From positions 1,364,001 to 1,428,000 of the forward strand of contig NZ_VFOP01000001.1 in NCBI RefSeq assembly GCF_006716185.1: a stretch of DNA of 64,000 nucleotides, given 5' to 3'. Shown one piece after another: positions 23,470-32,763 of the stretch (its first letter is position 1; every line of letters starts with the position of its first letter). The stretch comes from Ornithinicoccus hortensis. GTDB lineage: Bacteria > Actinomycetota > Actinomycetes > Actinomycetales > Dermatophilaceae. Both the position numbers and the translations under genes were made by a program. The notes below the pieces were generated by a model. That model saw nothing but the letters and a program-made list of their open reading frames with translations. It did not search any database and was not told the DNA's origin.

Positions 23470-23553
23470 GGCCCACCTCCTCCTGCCCCCGCGACCCGCG
23501 CACAAAACCCAGTTCCGATCCGTCCACGGTACCTGGCGTGGCAGGCTGGCCCG

Positions 23554-24657
23554 GTGAGGATCCTGCTGGTGTCCGACTGTTACCTGCCCCGACTGGGCGG
23601 GATCGAGGTGCAGGTGGACGACCTGGCCCACCACCTGCGGGAGGCCGGTCACGACGTGCGGGTGGCCACGGCGACCCCTGGTCCTGAGACGCCCGGGGTG
23701 GTCCGCCTCCTGCCGCCGGTGCGGCTGCCGGTCCCGATCAACCCCTGGGCGGGCGCCGACCTGCGTGACCTGATGGCGCAGGCGGAGGTCGTCCACGTCC
23801 ACCTGGGGATCGTGGCGCCGTTCGCCTCCATGGCCGCGACCCGGGCCACCCGGATGGGCCTGCCGACCGTCGTCACCTGGCACAGCATGTTCGGTGCCCT
23901 CACCCCGTTGCTCCGGTATGCCGAGCCCTGGCGCCGGTGGGTCCGTGGCGGGGCGGTGCCCACCGCCGTGGGGCGCGCCGCGGCCGACCAGGTGGAGCGC
24001 GCCACCGGCTCGGTGGCGCCGGTCCAGGTGCTGCCCAACGGCATCGAGGTGGCCGACTGGGCGGCGCCGGCGCCCCCGCCGGGCGGCGGACCGGTGCAGG
24101 TGGCGTGCGCGATCCGGTTCGCCCGTCGCAAGCGGCCGCTGGCGGTGCTCGACATGGTGCACCGGATGCGGGACGAGCTGGCCGGCGAGGTGGACGTGCA
24201 GGTGGTGGTCGCCGGCGACGGCCCGCTGCTGGCGCCGATGCGCGAGGTCGTGCGCCGGCAGGGGTGGGCGGACTGGCTGCACCTGCCGGGTCGGTTGCCG
24301 CGCCCGGAGCTGGCCCGGCGCTACCACCACAGCCACCTCTACCTCTCACCGGCCCGGCTGGAGTCGTTCGGCATCGCCGCCCTGGAGGCGCGGACCGCCG
24401 GGCTGCCGGTGGCGGGGCTGGAGGGCAGCGGGATCGGGGAGTTCGTCGAGGACGGGGTCAGCGGGGTGCTGGCCCCGGACGACGACGCCCTGGTGACCCG
24501 GGTCGTCGAGCTCGTGCGGGACCGCCCGCTGCTCGACCGGATCGCCGGGCACAACCGGACCACCCCGCCGGCGCAGGCCTGGCCGGCCGTCGTCGAGGCG
24601 ACGGTGTCCACCTACGAGCAGGCCAGGGGGCGCCGTGCTGCGGCTCCGCGCGACTGA
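23554..24657 (+). CDS. Glycosyltransferase family 4
   Basis: 367 residues, GTG start. MRILLVSDCYLPRLGGIEVQVDDLAHHLREAGH is a typical GT4 N-terminal donor/acceptor domain (first 20: MRILLVSDCYLPRLGGIEVQ is the part seen clearly). The C-terminal Rossmann domain has CAIRFARRKRP, VVAGDGPLL and the ESFGIAALEARTAGLPV block, which carries the EX7E retaining motif for nucleotide-sugar binding. The acceptor and sugar are unknown. It is divergent from the PIG-L deacetylase and overlaps the Nudix gene by 23 bases. MshA of mycothiol synthesis is also GT4, but I see no feature that proves that role here. Confidence 0.85.
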   Translation: MRILLVSDCYLPRLGGIEVQVDDLAHHLREAGHDVRVATATPGPETPGVVRLLPPVRLPVPINPWAGADLRDLMAQAEVVHVHLGIVAPFASMAATRATRMGLPTVVTWHSMFGALTPLLRYAEPWRRWVRGGAVPTAVGRAAADQVERATGSVAPVQVLPNGIEVADWAAPAPPPGGGPVQVACAIRFARRKRPLAVLDMVHRMRDELAGEVDVQVVVAGDGPLLAPMREVVRRQGWADWLHLPGRLPRPELARRYHHSHLYLSPARLESFGIAALEARTAGLPVAGLEGSGIGEFVEDGVSGVLAPDDDALVTRVVELVRDRPLLDRIAGHNRTTPPAQAWPAVVEATVSTYEQARGRRAAAPRD

Positions 24658-25261
24658 CCCGTCCGGCGCCGTGCGGCGCGAGCGGCCGGTGCGGCACGGC
24701 GCGGACCCCGTGGAGCTGCTCCGCGCCGAGGGGCTGGAACCCACCTTCCGCGGTGCCGCCCGGGACGGCGCGGGCGATGTCGTCCTGCACTTCGAGGTCG
24801 TGCCGCGGGAGCGCCCGCACCCGTACCAGCGGATCGCCGCCTACGCGGTGGTCCCGGCGACAGTCGACGGCGTGCGGTGCGTGCTGCTCACCTCGTTCCG
24901 GGGGACCCGACGGGACGGCTGGTGGGGCCTGCCCGGCGGCGGGTTGGACCCGGGGGAGGACCCGCTGGACGGGGTGCGCCGGGAGGTCCACGAGGAGACC
25001 GGCCAGCAGGTCACCGGGCTGACCCCGGTGACCGTGGTGACCGCGCACTGGACCGGACCCTCACCCGCCGGCCGGGTGGAGGACTTCCACGCGGTCCGGC
25101 TGATCTACCACGGCGTGTGTGAGCGACCCGGCACCCCCGTCGTGCACGACGTCGGGGGGACCACCGCCGACGCGGCCTGGGTGCCGCTGGCCGACCTCGA
25201 CCGGATACCGGTGCTGGAGTGGGCGCGGCCGGTGATCCTCGACGGGGTCGCCACGTCCTAA
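24635..25261 (+). CDS. Nudix hydrolase
   Basis: 208 residues from a GTG inside the end of the GT4 gene. The Nudix box is complete: GGGLDPGEDPLDGVRREVHEET (about 104-125), GX5EX7REUXEEXGU with the metal-binding glutamates. About 70 residues precede it, including a stretch HFEVVPRERPHPYQRIAAYAVV. Nudix enzymes hydrolyse nucleoside diphosphates linked to other groups, such as NDP-sugars, which would suit a neighbour of a glycosyltransferase, but the substrate is not readable. Overlap with GT4 points to coupled translation. Confidence 0.85.
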   Translation: MLRLRATDPSGAVRRERPVRHGADPVELLRAEGLEPTFRGAARDGAGDVVLHFEVVPRERPHPYQRIAAYAVVPATVDGVRCVLLTSFRGTRRDGWWGLPGGGLDPGEDPLDGVRREVHEETGQQVTGLTPVTVVTAHWTGPSPAGRVEDFHAVRLIYHGVCERPGTPVVHDVGGTTADAAWVPLADLDRIPVLEWARPVILDGVATS

Positions 25262-25264
25262 GGT
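25259..25264 (+). promoter_or_regulatory. TAAGGT -10 box of small membrane protein gene
   Basis: TAAGGT overlaps the Nudix stop codon and ends seven bases before the ATG at 25272. Confidence 0.35.
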
Positions 25265-25271
25265 TGGGCCC

Positions 25272-25637
25272 ATGGAGTTCGTCTACAACCTGGTCGTCGG
25301 CCTGCACTTCGTCGGGCTCGTCGCCCTCCTGGTGGGGTATGTCATCGCCGTGACGCGCAAGACCGAGCCGGTGGCCCCCGGCCCGCTCATGGTGTGGGGT
25401 GCCCGGGCGCAGGTGCTCACCGGGCTGATCCTGGTCGGTCTCGGCGAGGCCGCGCTGGACCACGACTTCAACCACACCAAGATCGGGGTGAAGCTGGTCG
25501 TGGCGATCGCCGTCGCCGCGCTCGTGGAGATCTCCAACGGCCGGAACCGGCGGGGCGCCACGGCGTCGCCCATCCTGGTGCACGTCGCCGCGGTCCTGGT
25601 GATCGCCAACATGCTGATCGCCTTCACCTGGAACTGA
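25272..25637 (+). CDS. Small integral membrane protein, unknown function
   Basis: 121 residues with four likely membrane segments (about 5-27, 38-56, 70-86 and 96-117). The central loop DHDFNHTKIGVKL and the ISNGRNRRG turn are the only polar parts. I do not recognise the family with certainty, though small proteins of this size and pattern are common in actinobacteria. The stop overlaps the convergent membrane protein gene by 14 bases. No function is proposed. Confidence 0.65.
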   Translation: MEFVYNLVVGLHFVGLVALLVGYVIAVTRKTEPVAPGPLMVWGARAQVLTGLILVGLGEAALDHDFNHTKIGVKLVVAIAVAALVEISNGRNRRGATASPILVHVAAVLVIANMLIAFTWN

Positions 25638-26028
25638 GCCACGGGCGGGTCCGCCACAGCCACCAGAGGCCGGCGACCGGCAGCACCAGCGGGACGTAGA
25701 GGTAGCCCCGCCCGAACCCGCTCCACACCGTGTCGTCGGGGAAGCTCTCCGGCGACAGCACGCTCCACAGACCCACGGCGAGCACGCCGACCAGCTCCGT
25801 GCTGATCGCGCAGAGGCTGACCCACCAGGCGCGGGGGCCGGAGATGCACAGCGAGACCGTGGCCAGGACGTACACGGCGGCGGCGAACGCGGACAGGCCG
25901 TAGGCCAACGGCGCCTCGTGCCACCGGGTGGAGATCTGCACGGCGGCCCGGGACGCCGACCCGATCACGAACACGGCATACACGGCGATGATCAGCCGGC
26001 CCGGGCCTGAGGTGCGGGGCGAACTCAC
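25624..26028 (-). CDS. Four-helix membrane protein, unknown function
   Basis: 134 residues from the GTG at 26028, which overlaps the stop of the gene before it (GTGA). Four membrane segments are visible (about 11-29, 41-60, 66-89 and 104-124), ending in RTRPWLSSR. The sequence between helices three and four (SPESFPDDTVWSGFGRGY) suggests an outward loop. It belongs to a three-gene minus-strand operon with another membrane protein and a GNAT enzyme. I do not recognise a named family. Confidence 0.65.
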   Translation of the reverse strand: MSSPRTSGPGRLIIAVYAVFVIGSASRAAVQISTRWHEAPLAYGLSAFAAAVYVLATVSLCISGPRAWWVSLCAISTELVGVLAVGLWSVLSPESFPDDTVWSGFGRGYLYVPLVLPVAGLWWLWRTRPWLSSR

Positions 26029-26423
26029 GACAGCCCCACCCCGTACCAGACCTGCCCGGCCCGCGCGGTCATCACCGCGGCGACGAACCCGGCCAGGGCC
26101 AGGACGAAGGTGCTCCACCGGCTCGGCTCCTCCCGGGCCCAGACGACCGCCAGGACCGGCAGCAGCAGCACGGTCACCAGGTAGGCCCACAGCTCCCAGG
26201 CCGGACCGACCGGGCTCTCGCCACGCAGCGAGCGGACCAGGAAGCTGCCGACGACGAGGAGCAGCACGGCCTCGAGGACGGCGGCGGCCCCCAGGCTCCA
26301 CCGGTCCGGGGAACGTCCCCGCAGACCGGCGACGACGCAGACGGCGGCGGCGACCAGGCCGACGGTCAGCCCGGTCGTGGTCCACACGTCCAGGTAGCCG
26401 GACGACCCCGCTGCGCCCGTCAT
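26025..26423 (-). CDS. Four-helix membrane protein, unknown function
   Basis: 132 residues, ATG start overlapping the GNAT stop by four bases. Four hydrophobic segments occur at about 15-33, 40-62, 72-92 and 100-120, with short loops and very few charged residues. Size and topology mirror its downstream neighbour, so the two may form a heteromeric complex, an inference from coupling and similar layout only. No motif points to a function. Confidence 0.65.
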   Translation of the reverse strand: MTGAAGSSGYLDVWTTTGLTVGLVAAAVCVVAGLRGRSPDRWSLGAAAVLEAVLLLVVGSFLVRSLRGESPVGPAWELWAYLVTVLLLPVLAVVWAREEPSRWSTFVLALAGFVAAVMTARAGQVWYGVGLS

Positions 26424-26899
26424 CCGGCCGTCCCCAGCCGGTGCAGGGCGTCCCCGGTCAACCGCTGGGTAGTCCACTCCCGCATCGGCTCGGCGCCGAC
26501 CCGCCGGTAGACCTCCAGTGCCGGGGTGTTCCAGTCGAGCACGGTCCATTCCATCCGCCGGTAGCCGCGCTCGACGCAGACCGCGGCGAGGGTGGCCAAC
26601 AGCGCCCGGCCCAGGCCCTTGCCGCGGTGGTCGGGGGAGACGTAGAGATCCTCCAGCCACATCCCGTTGGTGCCCTCCCAGGTGGAGAAGGTGAGGAACC
26701 AGATCGCGATGCCGACGACCTCGCCGTCCTCCTCCGCCACGTGCGCCCACGCGGTCGGGGAGCCGTCCGCCGGCCACAGGCAGTCCGTGAACGACTCGGG
26801 AGTGCCGGTGACCGCGTCGGGCTCGCGCTCGTATGCCGCGAGTTCGCGGACGAGGTCGAGCATCCTCGGCAGGTCGGCGGGTCGGGCGGGTCGGATCAC
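26420..26899 (-). CDS. GNAT family N-acetyltransferase, SSAT-like
   Basis: 159 residues, GTG start. LEDLYVSPDHRGKGLGRALL (about 82-101) is the acetyl-CoA loop, and GMWLEDLYV plus VLDWNTPALEVYRRVGA (about 122-138) resemble spermidine/spermine and thialysine acetyltransferases. Such enzymes acetylate primary amines, so a small amine substrate is a reasonable guess but not proven. It heads the minus-strand operon with two membrane proteins and is divergent from the pcrA helicase gene. TACGCT lies six bases upstream of the start. Confidence 0.82.
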   Translation of the reverse strand: MIRPARPADLPRMLDLVRELAAYEREPDAVTGTPESFTDCLWPADGSPTAWAHVAEEDGEVVGIAIWFLTFSTWEGTNGMWLEDLYVSPDHRGKGLGRALLATLAAVCVERGYRRMEWTVLDWNTPALEVYRRVGAEPMREWTTQRLTGDALHRLGTAG

Positions 26900-26905
26900 C
26901 GGCCC

Positions 26906-26911
26906 AGCGTA
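26906..26911 (-). promoter_or_regulatory. TACGCT -10 box of the GNAT gene
   Basis: Read on the minus strand, TACGCT ends six bases before the GTG start; no ribosome binding site between. Confidence 0.4.
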
Positions 26912-26960
26912 ATCCGTGGCGACCGGTGGAGGACGGGGCGGCCGTGTCGGGCGCGCGACC

Positions 26961-26966
26961 TAGACT
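26961..26966 (+). promoter_or_regulatory. TAGACT -10 box of pcrA
   Basis: TAGACT ends nine bases before the ATG, leaving at most a few bases of leader. Confidence 0.45.
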
Positions 26967-26975
26967 GGCGACACG

Positions 26976-29525
26976 ATGAGCAGCCTCTTCGACGACCTCC
27001 CGCTGCCCGGGATGGACCCCGCCCGGGCGAGCGGCACCGTTCCCCGCGAAGACACCTCCCACGGCCCGGTGGACGACTCCGGTGTGCCGTTGTGGGCGCT
27101 CGACGGGGGAGCCGCCCCCGCCCCGGAGTTCGTCGGCGACGGTCCCGCGGGGCGCTCGCCGGGTCGCGGCCGCGCGGTGGACGTGGAGGCGCTCCTTGCC
27201 GGGCTCAACGGGCCACAGCGCGAGGCGGTCGTCCATGCGGGGTCGCCGTTGCTCATCGTCGCCGGTGCGGGCTCGGGCAAGACCCGGGTGCTCACCCACC
27301 GGATCGCCTACCTGCTGGCCGAGCGCCACGTCCAGCCGGGGCAGGTCCTGGCGATCACCTTCACCAACAAGGCGGCCGCCGAGATGCGCGAGCGGGTCGC
27401 GGCGCTGGTCGGCCCGAAGGCCGCGGCGATGTGGGTGTCCACCTTCCACTCCGCCTGCGTGCGGATCCTGCGCCGGGAGGCGGCCTCGGTCGGGCTGAAG
27501 TCCACCTTCTCGATCTACGACGCCGCGGACAGCCAGCGGCTCATGGCGATGGTGGTGCGCGACCTGGACCTGGACCCCAAGCGCTACCCGCCCCGGGTGT
27601 TCACCACCAAGGTCTCCAACGCCAAGAACGAGCTGATCGACGAGGAGACCTTCGCCGCCCAGGTCGGCAACAACCCCTACGAGGCCACCGTGGCGCGGGC
27701 CTACACGATGTACCAGCAGCGGCTGCGGCAGGCCAACGCCCTGGACTTCGACGACCTGATCGCCAGCACCGTCAACATCCTGCGCGCCTTCCCCGCGGTC
27801 CGGGAGCACTACCGGCGCCGGTTCCGGCACGTCCTGGTCGACGAGTACCAGGACACCAACCACGCCCAGTACGCCCTGGTCAAGGAGCTGGTCGGGAGCG
27901 AGGACGACATCCCCGACGCGGCGGTGCACCAGGTGCCACCGGCGGAGTTGTGCGTGGTGGGCGACGCGGACCAGTCGATCTACGCCTTCCGCGGCGCCAG
28001 CATCCGCAACATCATCGAGTTCGAGCAGGACTACCCGCAGGCCAGGACCATCCTGCTGGAGCAGAACTACCGCTCGAGCCAGCGGATCCTGCGGGCCGCC
28101 AACGCGGTGATCTCGCGCAACCCCAAGCGCCGCGACAAGAAGTTGTGGACCGACTCCGGGGACGGCCCGATGATCGTGGGCTACGTCGCCGACGACGAGC
28201 ACGACGAGGCGTCGTTCGTCGCGGGGCGGATCGATGAGCTCACCGACAAGGAGGGGGTGCGGCCCGGGGATGTCGCGGTGTTCTACCGCACCAACGCGCA
28301 GTCCCGCGCGCTGGAGGAGGTCCTGGTCCGGCGGGGGCTGCCCTACAAGGTGGTCGGCGGCACCAGGTTCTACGAGCGCCGCGAGGTCAAGGATGCGCTG
28401 GCCTACCTCAAGGTGGTCGCCAACCCGGTCGACGACGTGAGCCTGCGCCGGATCATCAACGTCCCCAAGCGGGGGATCGGGGACCGGGCCGTGGCCGCGG
28501 TCGCGGCGCTCGCGGAGCGGGAGCGCATCCCGTTCGTGGCGGCGCTCGGCCGCCCCGAGGACGCCCCGGGCATCGTGACCCGGTCGGTCACCGCGCTGCG
28601 CGCCTTCACCGCCCAGCTGGAGGGGCTGCAGGAGGTGGCCCGGGACCCGGAGGCTGGGGTGGCCGACCTGATGGAGGCGATCCTGGACCGGTCCGGTTAC
28701 CTGGCCGAACTCCGCGCCAGCCACGACCCCCAGGACGAGACCCGGGTGGAGAACCTCGAGGAGCTGGTGGCGGTCGCCCGGGAGTTCGACGACAACTACC
28801 CGGACGGGAGCCTCGTCGACTTCCTCGAGCAGGTCTCGCTGGTGGCCGACGCCGATGAGATCCCGAACGGCAGCGACGCCGACGCCGGGGTGGTGACGCT
28901 GATGACGCTGCACACGGCCAAGGGGCTGGAGTTCCCGGTGGTCTTCCTCACCGGTATGGAGGACGGCACCTTCCCGCACCAGCGCTCGCTGGACGACCCG
29001 GACGAGCTCGAGGAGGAGCGCCGGCTGGCCTACGTCGGTATCACCCGGGCCCGGGAGCGCCTGTTCCTGAGCCGCGCCGGGACCCGCGCCGCCTTCGGTG
29101 CCCCGCAGTGGAACCCCCCGTCCCGGTTCCTCGACGAGATCCCCGCGGACCTGATCGACTGGGAGCGCACCGACTCCGACCGGGCCAGCATGTCGGGCCG
29201 TCCCAGCGCGGCGGCGACGCAGTGGTCCGGCTCGTGGTCGGGCGGCACCGGTGGCACCGGTGGCTTCGGGGGAGGCGGGCGCTCGGGTGGCGGCGGCCGC
29301 GGCGCCGGGGTGGTGCGCCTCAACCCGCGGGGGTCGGGTCCCGCCCCGCAGCGCCAACCCGTCTCCGTCACCACCGGGGACCGGGTGAGCCACGACGCCT
29401 TCGGCCTGGGCACCGTCATCCGGATGGAGGGCCAGGGCGACCGGGCGATGGCGCACGTCGACTTCGGCGGGGAGACCGGGGTGAAGCGACTGCTGCTGCG
29501 ATTCGCCCCCCTGGACAAGCTCTGA
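26976..29525 (+). CDS. pcrA: ATP-dependent DNA helicase PcrA/UvrD
   Basis: 849 residues, an SF1A 3'-5' helicase. Motif I is AGAGSGKTRVLTHRIAYL (about 93-110), motif II DEYQDTN, motif III GDADQSIYAFRGA, motif IV QNYRSSQRIL, motif V TLHTAKGLEFPVVFLTG and motif VI VGITRARERL. A 60-residue N-terminal extension precedes the helicase core, and a Gly-rich linker (about 745-775) leads to the C-terminal Tudor-like domain VSHDAFGLGTVIRMEG, which in PcrA and UvrD contacts RNA polymerase. It works in nucleotide excision repair and in clearing stalled forks and transcription complexes. It converges with the M23 peptidase gene. Confidence 0.96.
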   Translation: MSSLFDDLPLPGMDPARASGTVPREDTSHGPVDDSGVPLWALDGGAAPAPEFVGDGPAGRSPGRGRAVDVEALLAGLNGPQREAVVHAGSPLLIVAGAGSGKTRVLTHRIAYLLAERHVQPGQVLAITFTNKAAAEMRERVAALVGPKAAAMWVSTFHSACVRILRREAASVGLKSTFSIYDAADSQRLMAMVVRDLDLDPKRYPPRVFTTKVSNAKNELIDEETFAAQVGNNPYEATVARAYTMYQQRLRQANALDFDDLIASTVNILRAFPAVREHYRRRFRHVLVDEYQDTNHAQYALVKELVGSEDDIPDAAVHQVPPAELCVVGDADQSIYAFRGASIRNIIEFEQDYPQARTILLEQNYRSSQRILRAANAVISRNPKRRDKKLWTDSGDGPMIVGYVADDEHDEASFVAGRIDELTDKEGVRPGDVAVFYRTNAQSRALEEVLVRRGLPYKVVGGTRFYERREVKDALAYLKVVANPVDDVSLRRIINVPKRGIGDRAVAAVAALAERERIPFVAALGRPEDAPGIVTRSVTALRAFTAQLEGLQEVARDPEAGVADLMEAILDRSGYLAELRASHDPQDETRVENLEELVAVAREFDDNYPDGSLVDFLEQVSLVADADEIPNGSDADAGVVTLMTLHTAKGLEFPVVFLTGMEDGTFPHQRSLDDPDELEEERRLAYVGITRARERLFLSRAGTRAAFGAPQWNPPSRFLDEIPADLIDWERTDSDRASMSGRPSAAATQWSGSWSGGTGGTGGFGGGGRSGGGGRGAGVVRLNPRGSGPAPQRQPVSVTTGDRVSHDAFGLGTVIRMEGQGDRAMAHVDFGGETGVKRLLLRFAPLDKL

Positions 29526-29531
29526 GGGCCG

Positions 29532-30353
29532 CTACCAGCCCTCGGTGCCGAAGCGTTCGGTGAGCCAGGGGCCCGGGTCGAGGGGTTCGTCGGCGACCCG
29601 CACCTCGAAGTGCAGGTGGGCCCCCGTGGACCGTCCGGTGCTGCCGACCTCACCGAGGACCTCGCCCGCGGCCACCTCGTCACCGACCTTCACAGCCAGC
29701 GTGGACAGGTGGCCGTAGACCAGGACCGTCCCGTCGTCGAGCGTCAGCTTCACGTGCAGCCCCAGCCCGCCGGAGAACTCGGCCGTGGTCACCCGTCCCT
29801 GCCCCACGGCATACAGCGGGGTCCCGTGGTCCGCCGCGATGTCCATCCCCTCGTGCATCCGGCCCCAGCGCCAGCCGTAGGACGAGGTCCGGGTGCCTTC
29901 CAGGATCGGCCGGTGCAGCTGGCGTGCGGCGACGATGTCGGCCAGCTGCGCGCGGCTCTCGCCCGCGGTCTCGACCCCGGTGCGGAGCGAGCTCGCGCTG
30001 ACCCGCGCGGTCTCGGCCAGGTCCCCCGCCGCGGTCGCGGTCCGCGCCAGCACCTGCTGCGGGACGGGCGCCGCGACCGCGGTCCGTCCGGTCGAGCGCT
30101 GGGCGGCGGGGCTCTGCCGCTGCGAGGTGTCGACCGGGGCGAGCAGGACGTCCCCTCCCGAGGGCCCGGCGGCCTGACCCGGCGGGCTGACCGCCGCACG
30201 GGGCACCGTGCCGGGACCTGCCGTCTCGGCCCCGACGCCCAGCAGGACACCGGCCGCGAGGGCGGTGAGCGGCACCGCGCGCAGCAGCGGCCGTCGCCTG
30301 CGGGGCGGTCGGTGCCGCCCCTGGGGGCGACGTCGGCCGGTGGCAGGGCTCAC
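29532..30353 (-). CDS. M23 family cell-wall endopeptidase
   Basis: 273 residues from a GTG. A basic start and hydrophobic segment (about 22-42) act as signal peptide or anchor, followed by a low-complexity Pro/Ala/Thr region and a helical stretch (about 95-150). The LytM domain has SYGWRWGRMHEGMDIAA with the HxxxD zinc ligands (about His169, Asp173) and GAHLHFEVRV with the HxH catalytic pair (about 246-248). All key residues are present, so it is likely an active enzyme that cuts peptidoglycan cross-links outside the membrane during growth or division. The 233 bases upstream, shared with sucC, show no riboswitch that I recognise. Confidence 0.87.
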   Translation of the reverse strand: MSPATGRRRPQGRHRPPRRRRPLLRAVPLTALAAGVLLGVGAETAGPGTVPRAAVSPPGQAAGPSGGDVLLAPVDTSQRQSPAAQRSTGRTAVAAPVPQQVLARTATAAGDLAETARVSASSLRTGVETAGESRAQLADIVAARQLHRPILEGTRTSSYGWRWGRMHEGMDIAADHGTPLYAVGQGRVTTAEFSGGLGLHVKLTLDDGTVLVYGHLSTLAVKVGDEVAAGEVLGEVGSTGRSTGAHLHFEVRVADEPLDPGPWLTERFGTEGW

Positions 30354-30586
30354 GGGTACTCCCGTCGGTCGTGGGCTGGGCAGGCGGCGTGCGCCCGCGA
30401 CGAGGGGTGCGGGCAGGCACGAGGCGGTCCTCGACCCTAGTACGACACCGACCGGCTTGAGAATCCCCTTCCACGATGCGGAACGAACCGCGGGCGGCTG
30501 ACCCTCCGGCCTGCGATACCCTGCGGATGCACCTTTCGTGGGGTGGCACCCGCCGACACCTACTCACCTGATGGGATAGCTGACTC

Positions 30587-31771
30587 GTGGATCTATTCGA
30601 GTACCAAGCGCGTGACATGTTCGAAGCCCACGGAGTGCCGGTCCTGCCGGCCGCCGTGGTCACCGAGGCCGGGGAGGCGGCAGCGGCCGCCGAGCAGGTC
30701 GGCGCCGCGAGCGGCGGAGTCGTCGTGGTCAAGGCCCAGGTCAAGACCGGGGGCCGGGGGAAGGCCGGCGGTGTGAAGCTGGCCAAGTCCCCGGAGGAGG
30801 CCGTCGAGGCCGCCGGGGCCATCCTGGGGATGGACATCAAGGGGCACACGGTGCACCGGGTGATGGTGGCCCAGGGCGCCAAGATCGCGCAGGAGTACTA
30901 CTTCTCGATCCTGCTGGACCGCGCCAACCGCTCCCTGCTGGCCATGTGCAGCAAGGAGGGCGGCATGGAGATCGAGCAGCTCGCCGTGGAGCGGCCGGAG
31001 GCGCTGGCCAAGGTGCCGGTCGACGCCAACACCGGCATCGACGACGCGAAGGCCACCGAGATTCTGGAGACCGCCGGCTTCACCGCCGAGGAGCAGCCGG
31101 CCCTGGTGCCGGTCCTGAAGCAGCTGTGGGACGTCTACGCCGGCGAGGACGCCACCCTGGTCGAGGTCAACCCGCTGGTCAAGACCGAGGACGGCGCGGT
31201 CATCGCGCTGGACGGCAAGGTCACCCTGGACGGCAACGCCGAGTTCCGGCACGCCGACCACGCCGCGCTCGAGGACAAGGACGCGACGGACCCGTTGGAG
31301 GCCGCCGCCAAGGAGAAGGACCTCAACTACGTCAAGCTGGACGGCAGCGTGGGCATCATCGGCAACGGGGCGGGCCTGGTGATGAGCACCCTCGACGTCG
31401 TCGCCTACGCCGGCGAGGAGTTCCCCGGGTCACCCAAGCCGGCCAACTTCCTGGACATCGGCGGCGGGGCCTCCGCCGAGGTGATGTCCAACGGGCTGCA
31501 CATCATCCTGGGCGACGAGCAGGTCAAGAGCGTCTTCGTGAACGTCTTCGGCGGGATCACCTCCTGCGACGCCGTCGCCAACGGCATCGTGGGGGCGCTG
31601 AAGAACCTCGGTGACGCGGCCACCAAGCCGCTGGTCGTGCGGCTGGACGGCAACAACGTCGAGGAGGGCCGGCAGATCCTCGCGGACTTCGGTCACCCCC
31701 TCGTGACGATCGAAGAGACCATGGACGGAGCGGCCCGCCGGGCCGCCGAACTGGCCGCGGCCGCCAACTGA
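30587..31771 (+). CDS. sucC: Succinyl-CoA synthetase (ADP-forming) subunit beta
   Basis: 394 residues from a [24 protein letters not shown] is the standard N-terminus (first 20 shown up to VPVL). The ATP-grasp domain has [17 protein letters not shown] and [30 protein letters not shown] carries the magnesium ligands; [18 protein letters not shown] and [13 protein letters not shown] form the CoA-ligase-like C-terminal half. With SucD it makes ATP (or GTP) from succinyl-CoA in the TCA cycle. sucD follows after 22 bases. The leader holds ATACCCT near 30516 as a possible -10, but I could not find a good -35. Confidence 0.97.
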   Translation: MDLFEYQARDMFEAHGVPVLPAAVVTEAGEAAAAAEQVGAASGGVVVVKAQVKTGGRGKAGGVKLAKSPEEAVEAAGAILGMDIKGHTVHRVMVAQGAKIAQEYYFSILLDRANRSLLAMCSKEGGMEIEQLAVERPEALAKVPVDANTGIDDAKATEILETAGFTAEEQPALVPVLKQLWDVYAGEDATLVEVNPLVKTEDGAVIALDGKVTLDGNAEFRHADHAALEDKDATDPLEAAAKEKDLNYVKLDGSVGIIGNGAGLVMSTLDVVAYAGEEFPGSPKPANFLDIGGGASAEVMSNGLHIILGDEQVKSVFVNVFGGITSCDAVANGIVGALKNLGDAATKPLVVRLDGNNVEEGRQILADFGHPLVTIEETMDGAARRAAELAAAAN

Positions 31772-31793
31772 AAGGCCGGGAGGACACACACTT

Positions 31794-32684
31794 ATGGCTA
31801 TCTTCCTCAACGCTGACTCCAAGGTCATCGTCCAGGGCATGACGGGCTCCGAGGGTATGAAGCACACCCAGCGGATGCTCACGTCCGGCACCAACATCGT
31901 CGGCGGGGTGAACCCGAAGAAGGCCGGGCAGACGGTGGAGTTCGAGGGCGGGACCTCCGTGCCGGTCTTCGGCACCGTGGCCGACGCGATCGCGCAGACC
32001 GGTGCCGACGTGTCGGTGGTCTTCGTGCCCCCGGCGTTCGCCAAGTCGGCCGTGGTCGAGGCGATCGACGCCGAGATCCCGCTCGCGATCGTGATCACCG
32101 AGGGCATCGCGGTGAAGGACACCGCGGAGTTCTACGCCTACTCCACCGACAAGGCGACCCGGATCATCGGCCCGAACTGCCCGGGCCTGATCAGCCCCGG
32201 GAAGTCCAACGCCGGGATCATCCCGGCCAACATCGCCGGCCCGGGCCGGATCGGGCTGGTGTCCAAGTCGGGCACGCTCACCTACCAGATGATGTACGAG
32301 CTGCGGGAGTTCGGTTTCTCCTCGGCCGTCGGCATCGGCGGTGACCCGATCATCGGCACCACCCACATCGACGCGCTCGAGGCCTTCCAGCAGGACCCGG
32401 AGACCGACGCGATCGTGATGATCGGCGAGATCGGCGGCGACGCCGAGGAGCGCGCCGCGGCCTACATCAAGGAGCACGTGACCAAGCCGGTGGTCGGCTA
32501 CGTCGCCGGCTTCACCGCCCCGGAGGGCAAGACGATGGGCCACGCCGGCGCCATCGTCTCCGGCTCCTCGGGCACCGCGGAGGCCAAGAAGGAGGCCCTG
32601 GAGGCCGCCGGTGTCAAGGTGGGCAAGACCCCCTCGGAGACCGCCGCGCTGATGGCCGAGATCATGCAGTCGCTCGGCGGCTGA
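31794..32684 (+). CDS. sucD: Succinyl-CoA synthetase subunit alpha
   Basis: 296 residues. It carries the CoA-binding Rossmann fold ([20 protein letters not shown]) and the phosphohistidine loop [17 protein letters not shown] (His about 249), which is phosphorylated during catalysis. [20 protein letters not shown] and [16 protein letters not shown] are family hallmarks. The ribosome binding site is GGGAGGAC about 10 bases upstream. Together with sucC it forms the operon, closed by a 15-base-pair hairpin. Confidence 0.97.
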   Translation: MAIFLNADSKVIVQGMTGSEGMKHTQRMLTSGTNIVGGVNPKKAGQTVEFEGGTSVPVFGTVADAIAQTGADVSVVFVPPAFAKSAVVEAIDAEIPLAIVITEGIAVKDTAEFYAYSTDKATRIIGPNCPGLISPGKSNAGIIPANIAGPGRIGLVSKSGTLTYQMMYELREFGFSSAVGIGGDPIIGTTHIDALEAFQQDPETDAIVMIGEIGGDAEERAAAYIKEHVTKPVVGYVAGFTAPEGKTMGHAGAIVSGSSGTAEAKKEALEAAGVKVGKTPSETAALMAEIMQSLGG

Positions 32685-32698
32685 CCCACCCCTGCCGT

Positions 32699-32743
32699 CG
32701 GAGGCGCACCGGGACCGAATCGAGCGTCCCCGGTGCGCCTCCG
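32699..32743 (+). terminator. Hairpin after sucCD
   Basis: A perfect 15-base-pair stem (32699-32713 with 32729-32743) around a 15-base loop, with no clear T run. It separates sucCD from the DUF6350 gene. Confidence 0.75.
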
Positions 32744-32763
32744 TCGTCCCCGGGGCGGGGCGG

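Noticed and set aside
22648-24657. Naming the GT4 and PIG-L genes mshA and mshB
   Set aside because: Both families contain the mycothiol enzymes, but the flippase and Nudix neighbours do not fit, and no residues specific for MshA or MshB could be confirmed by eye.
30354-30586. Possible c-di-AMP riboswitch upstream of the M23 peptidase gene
   Set aside because: The sequence context is right for actinobacteria, but I could not find the conserved ydaO blocks on either strand.
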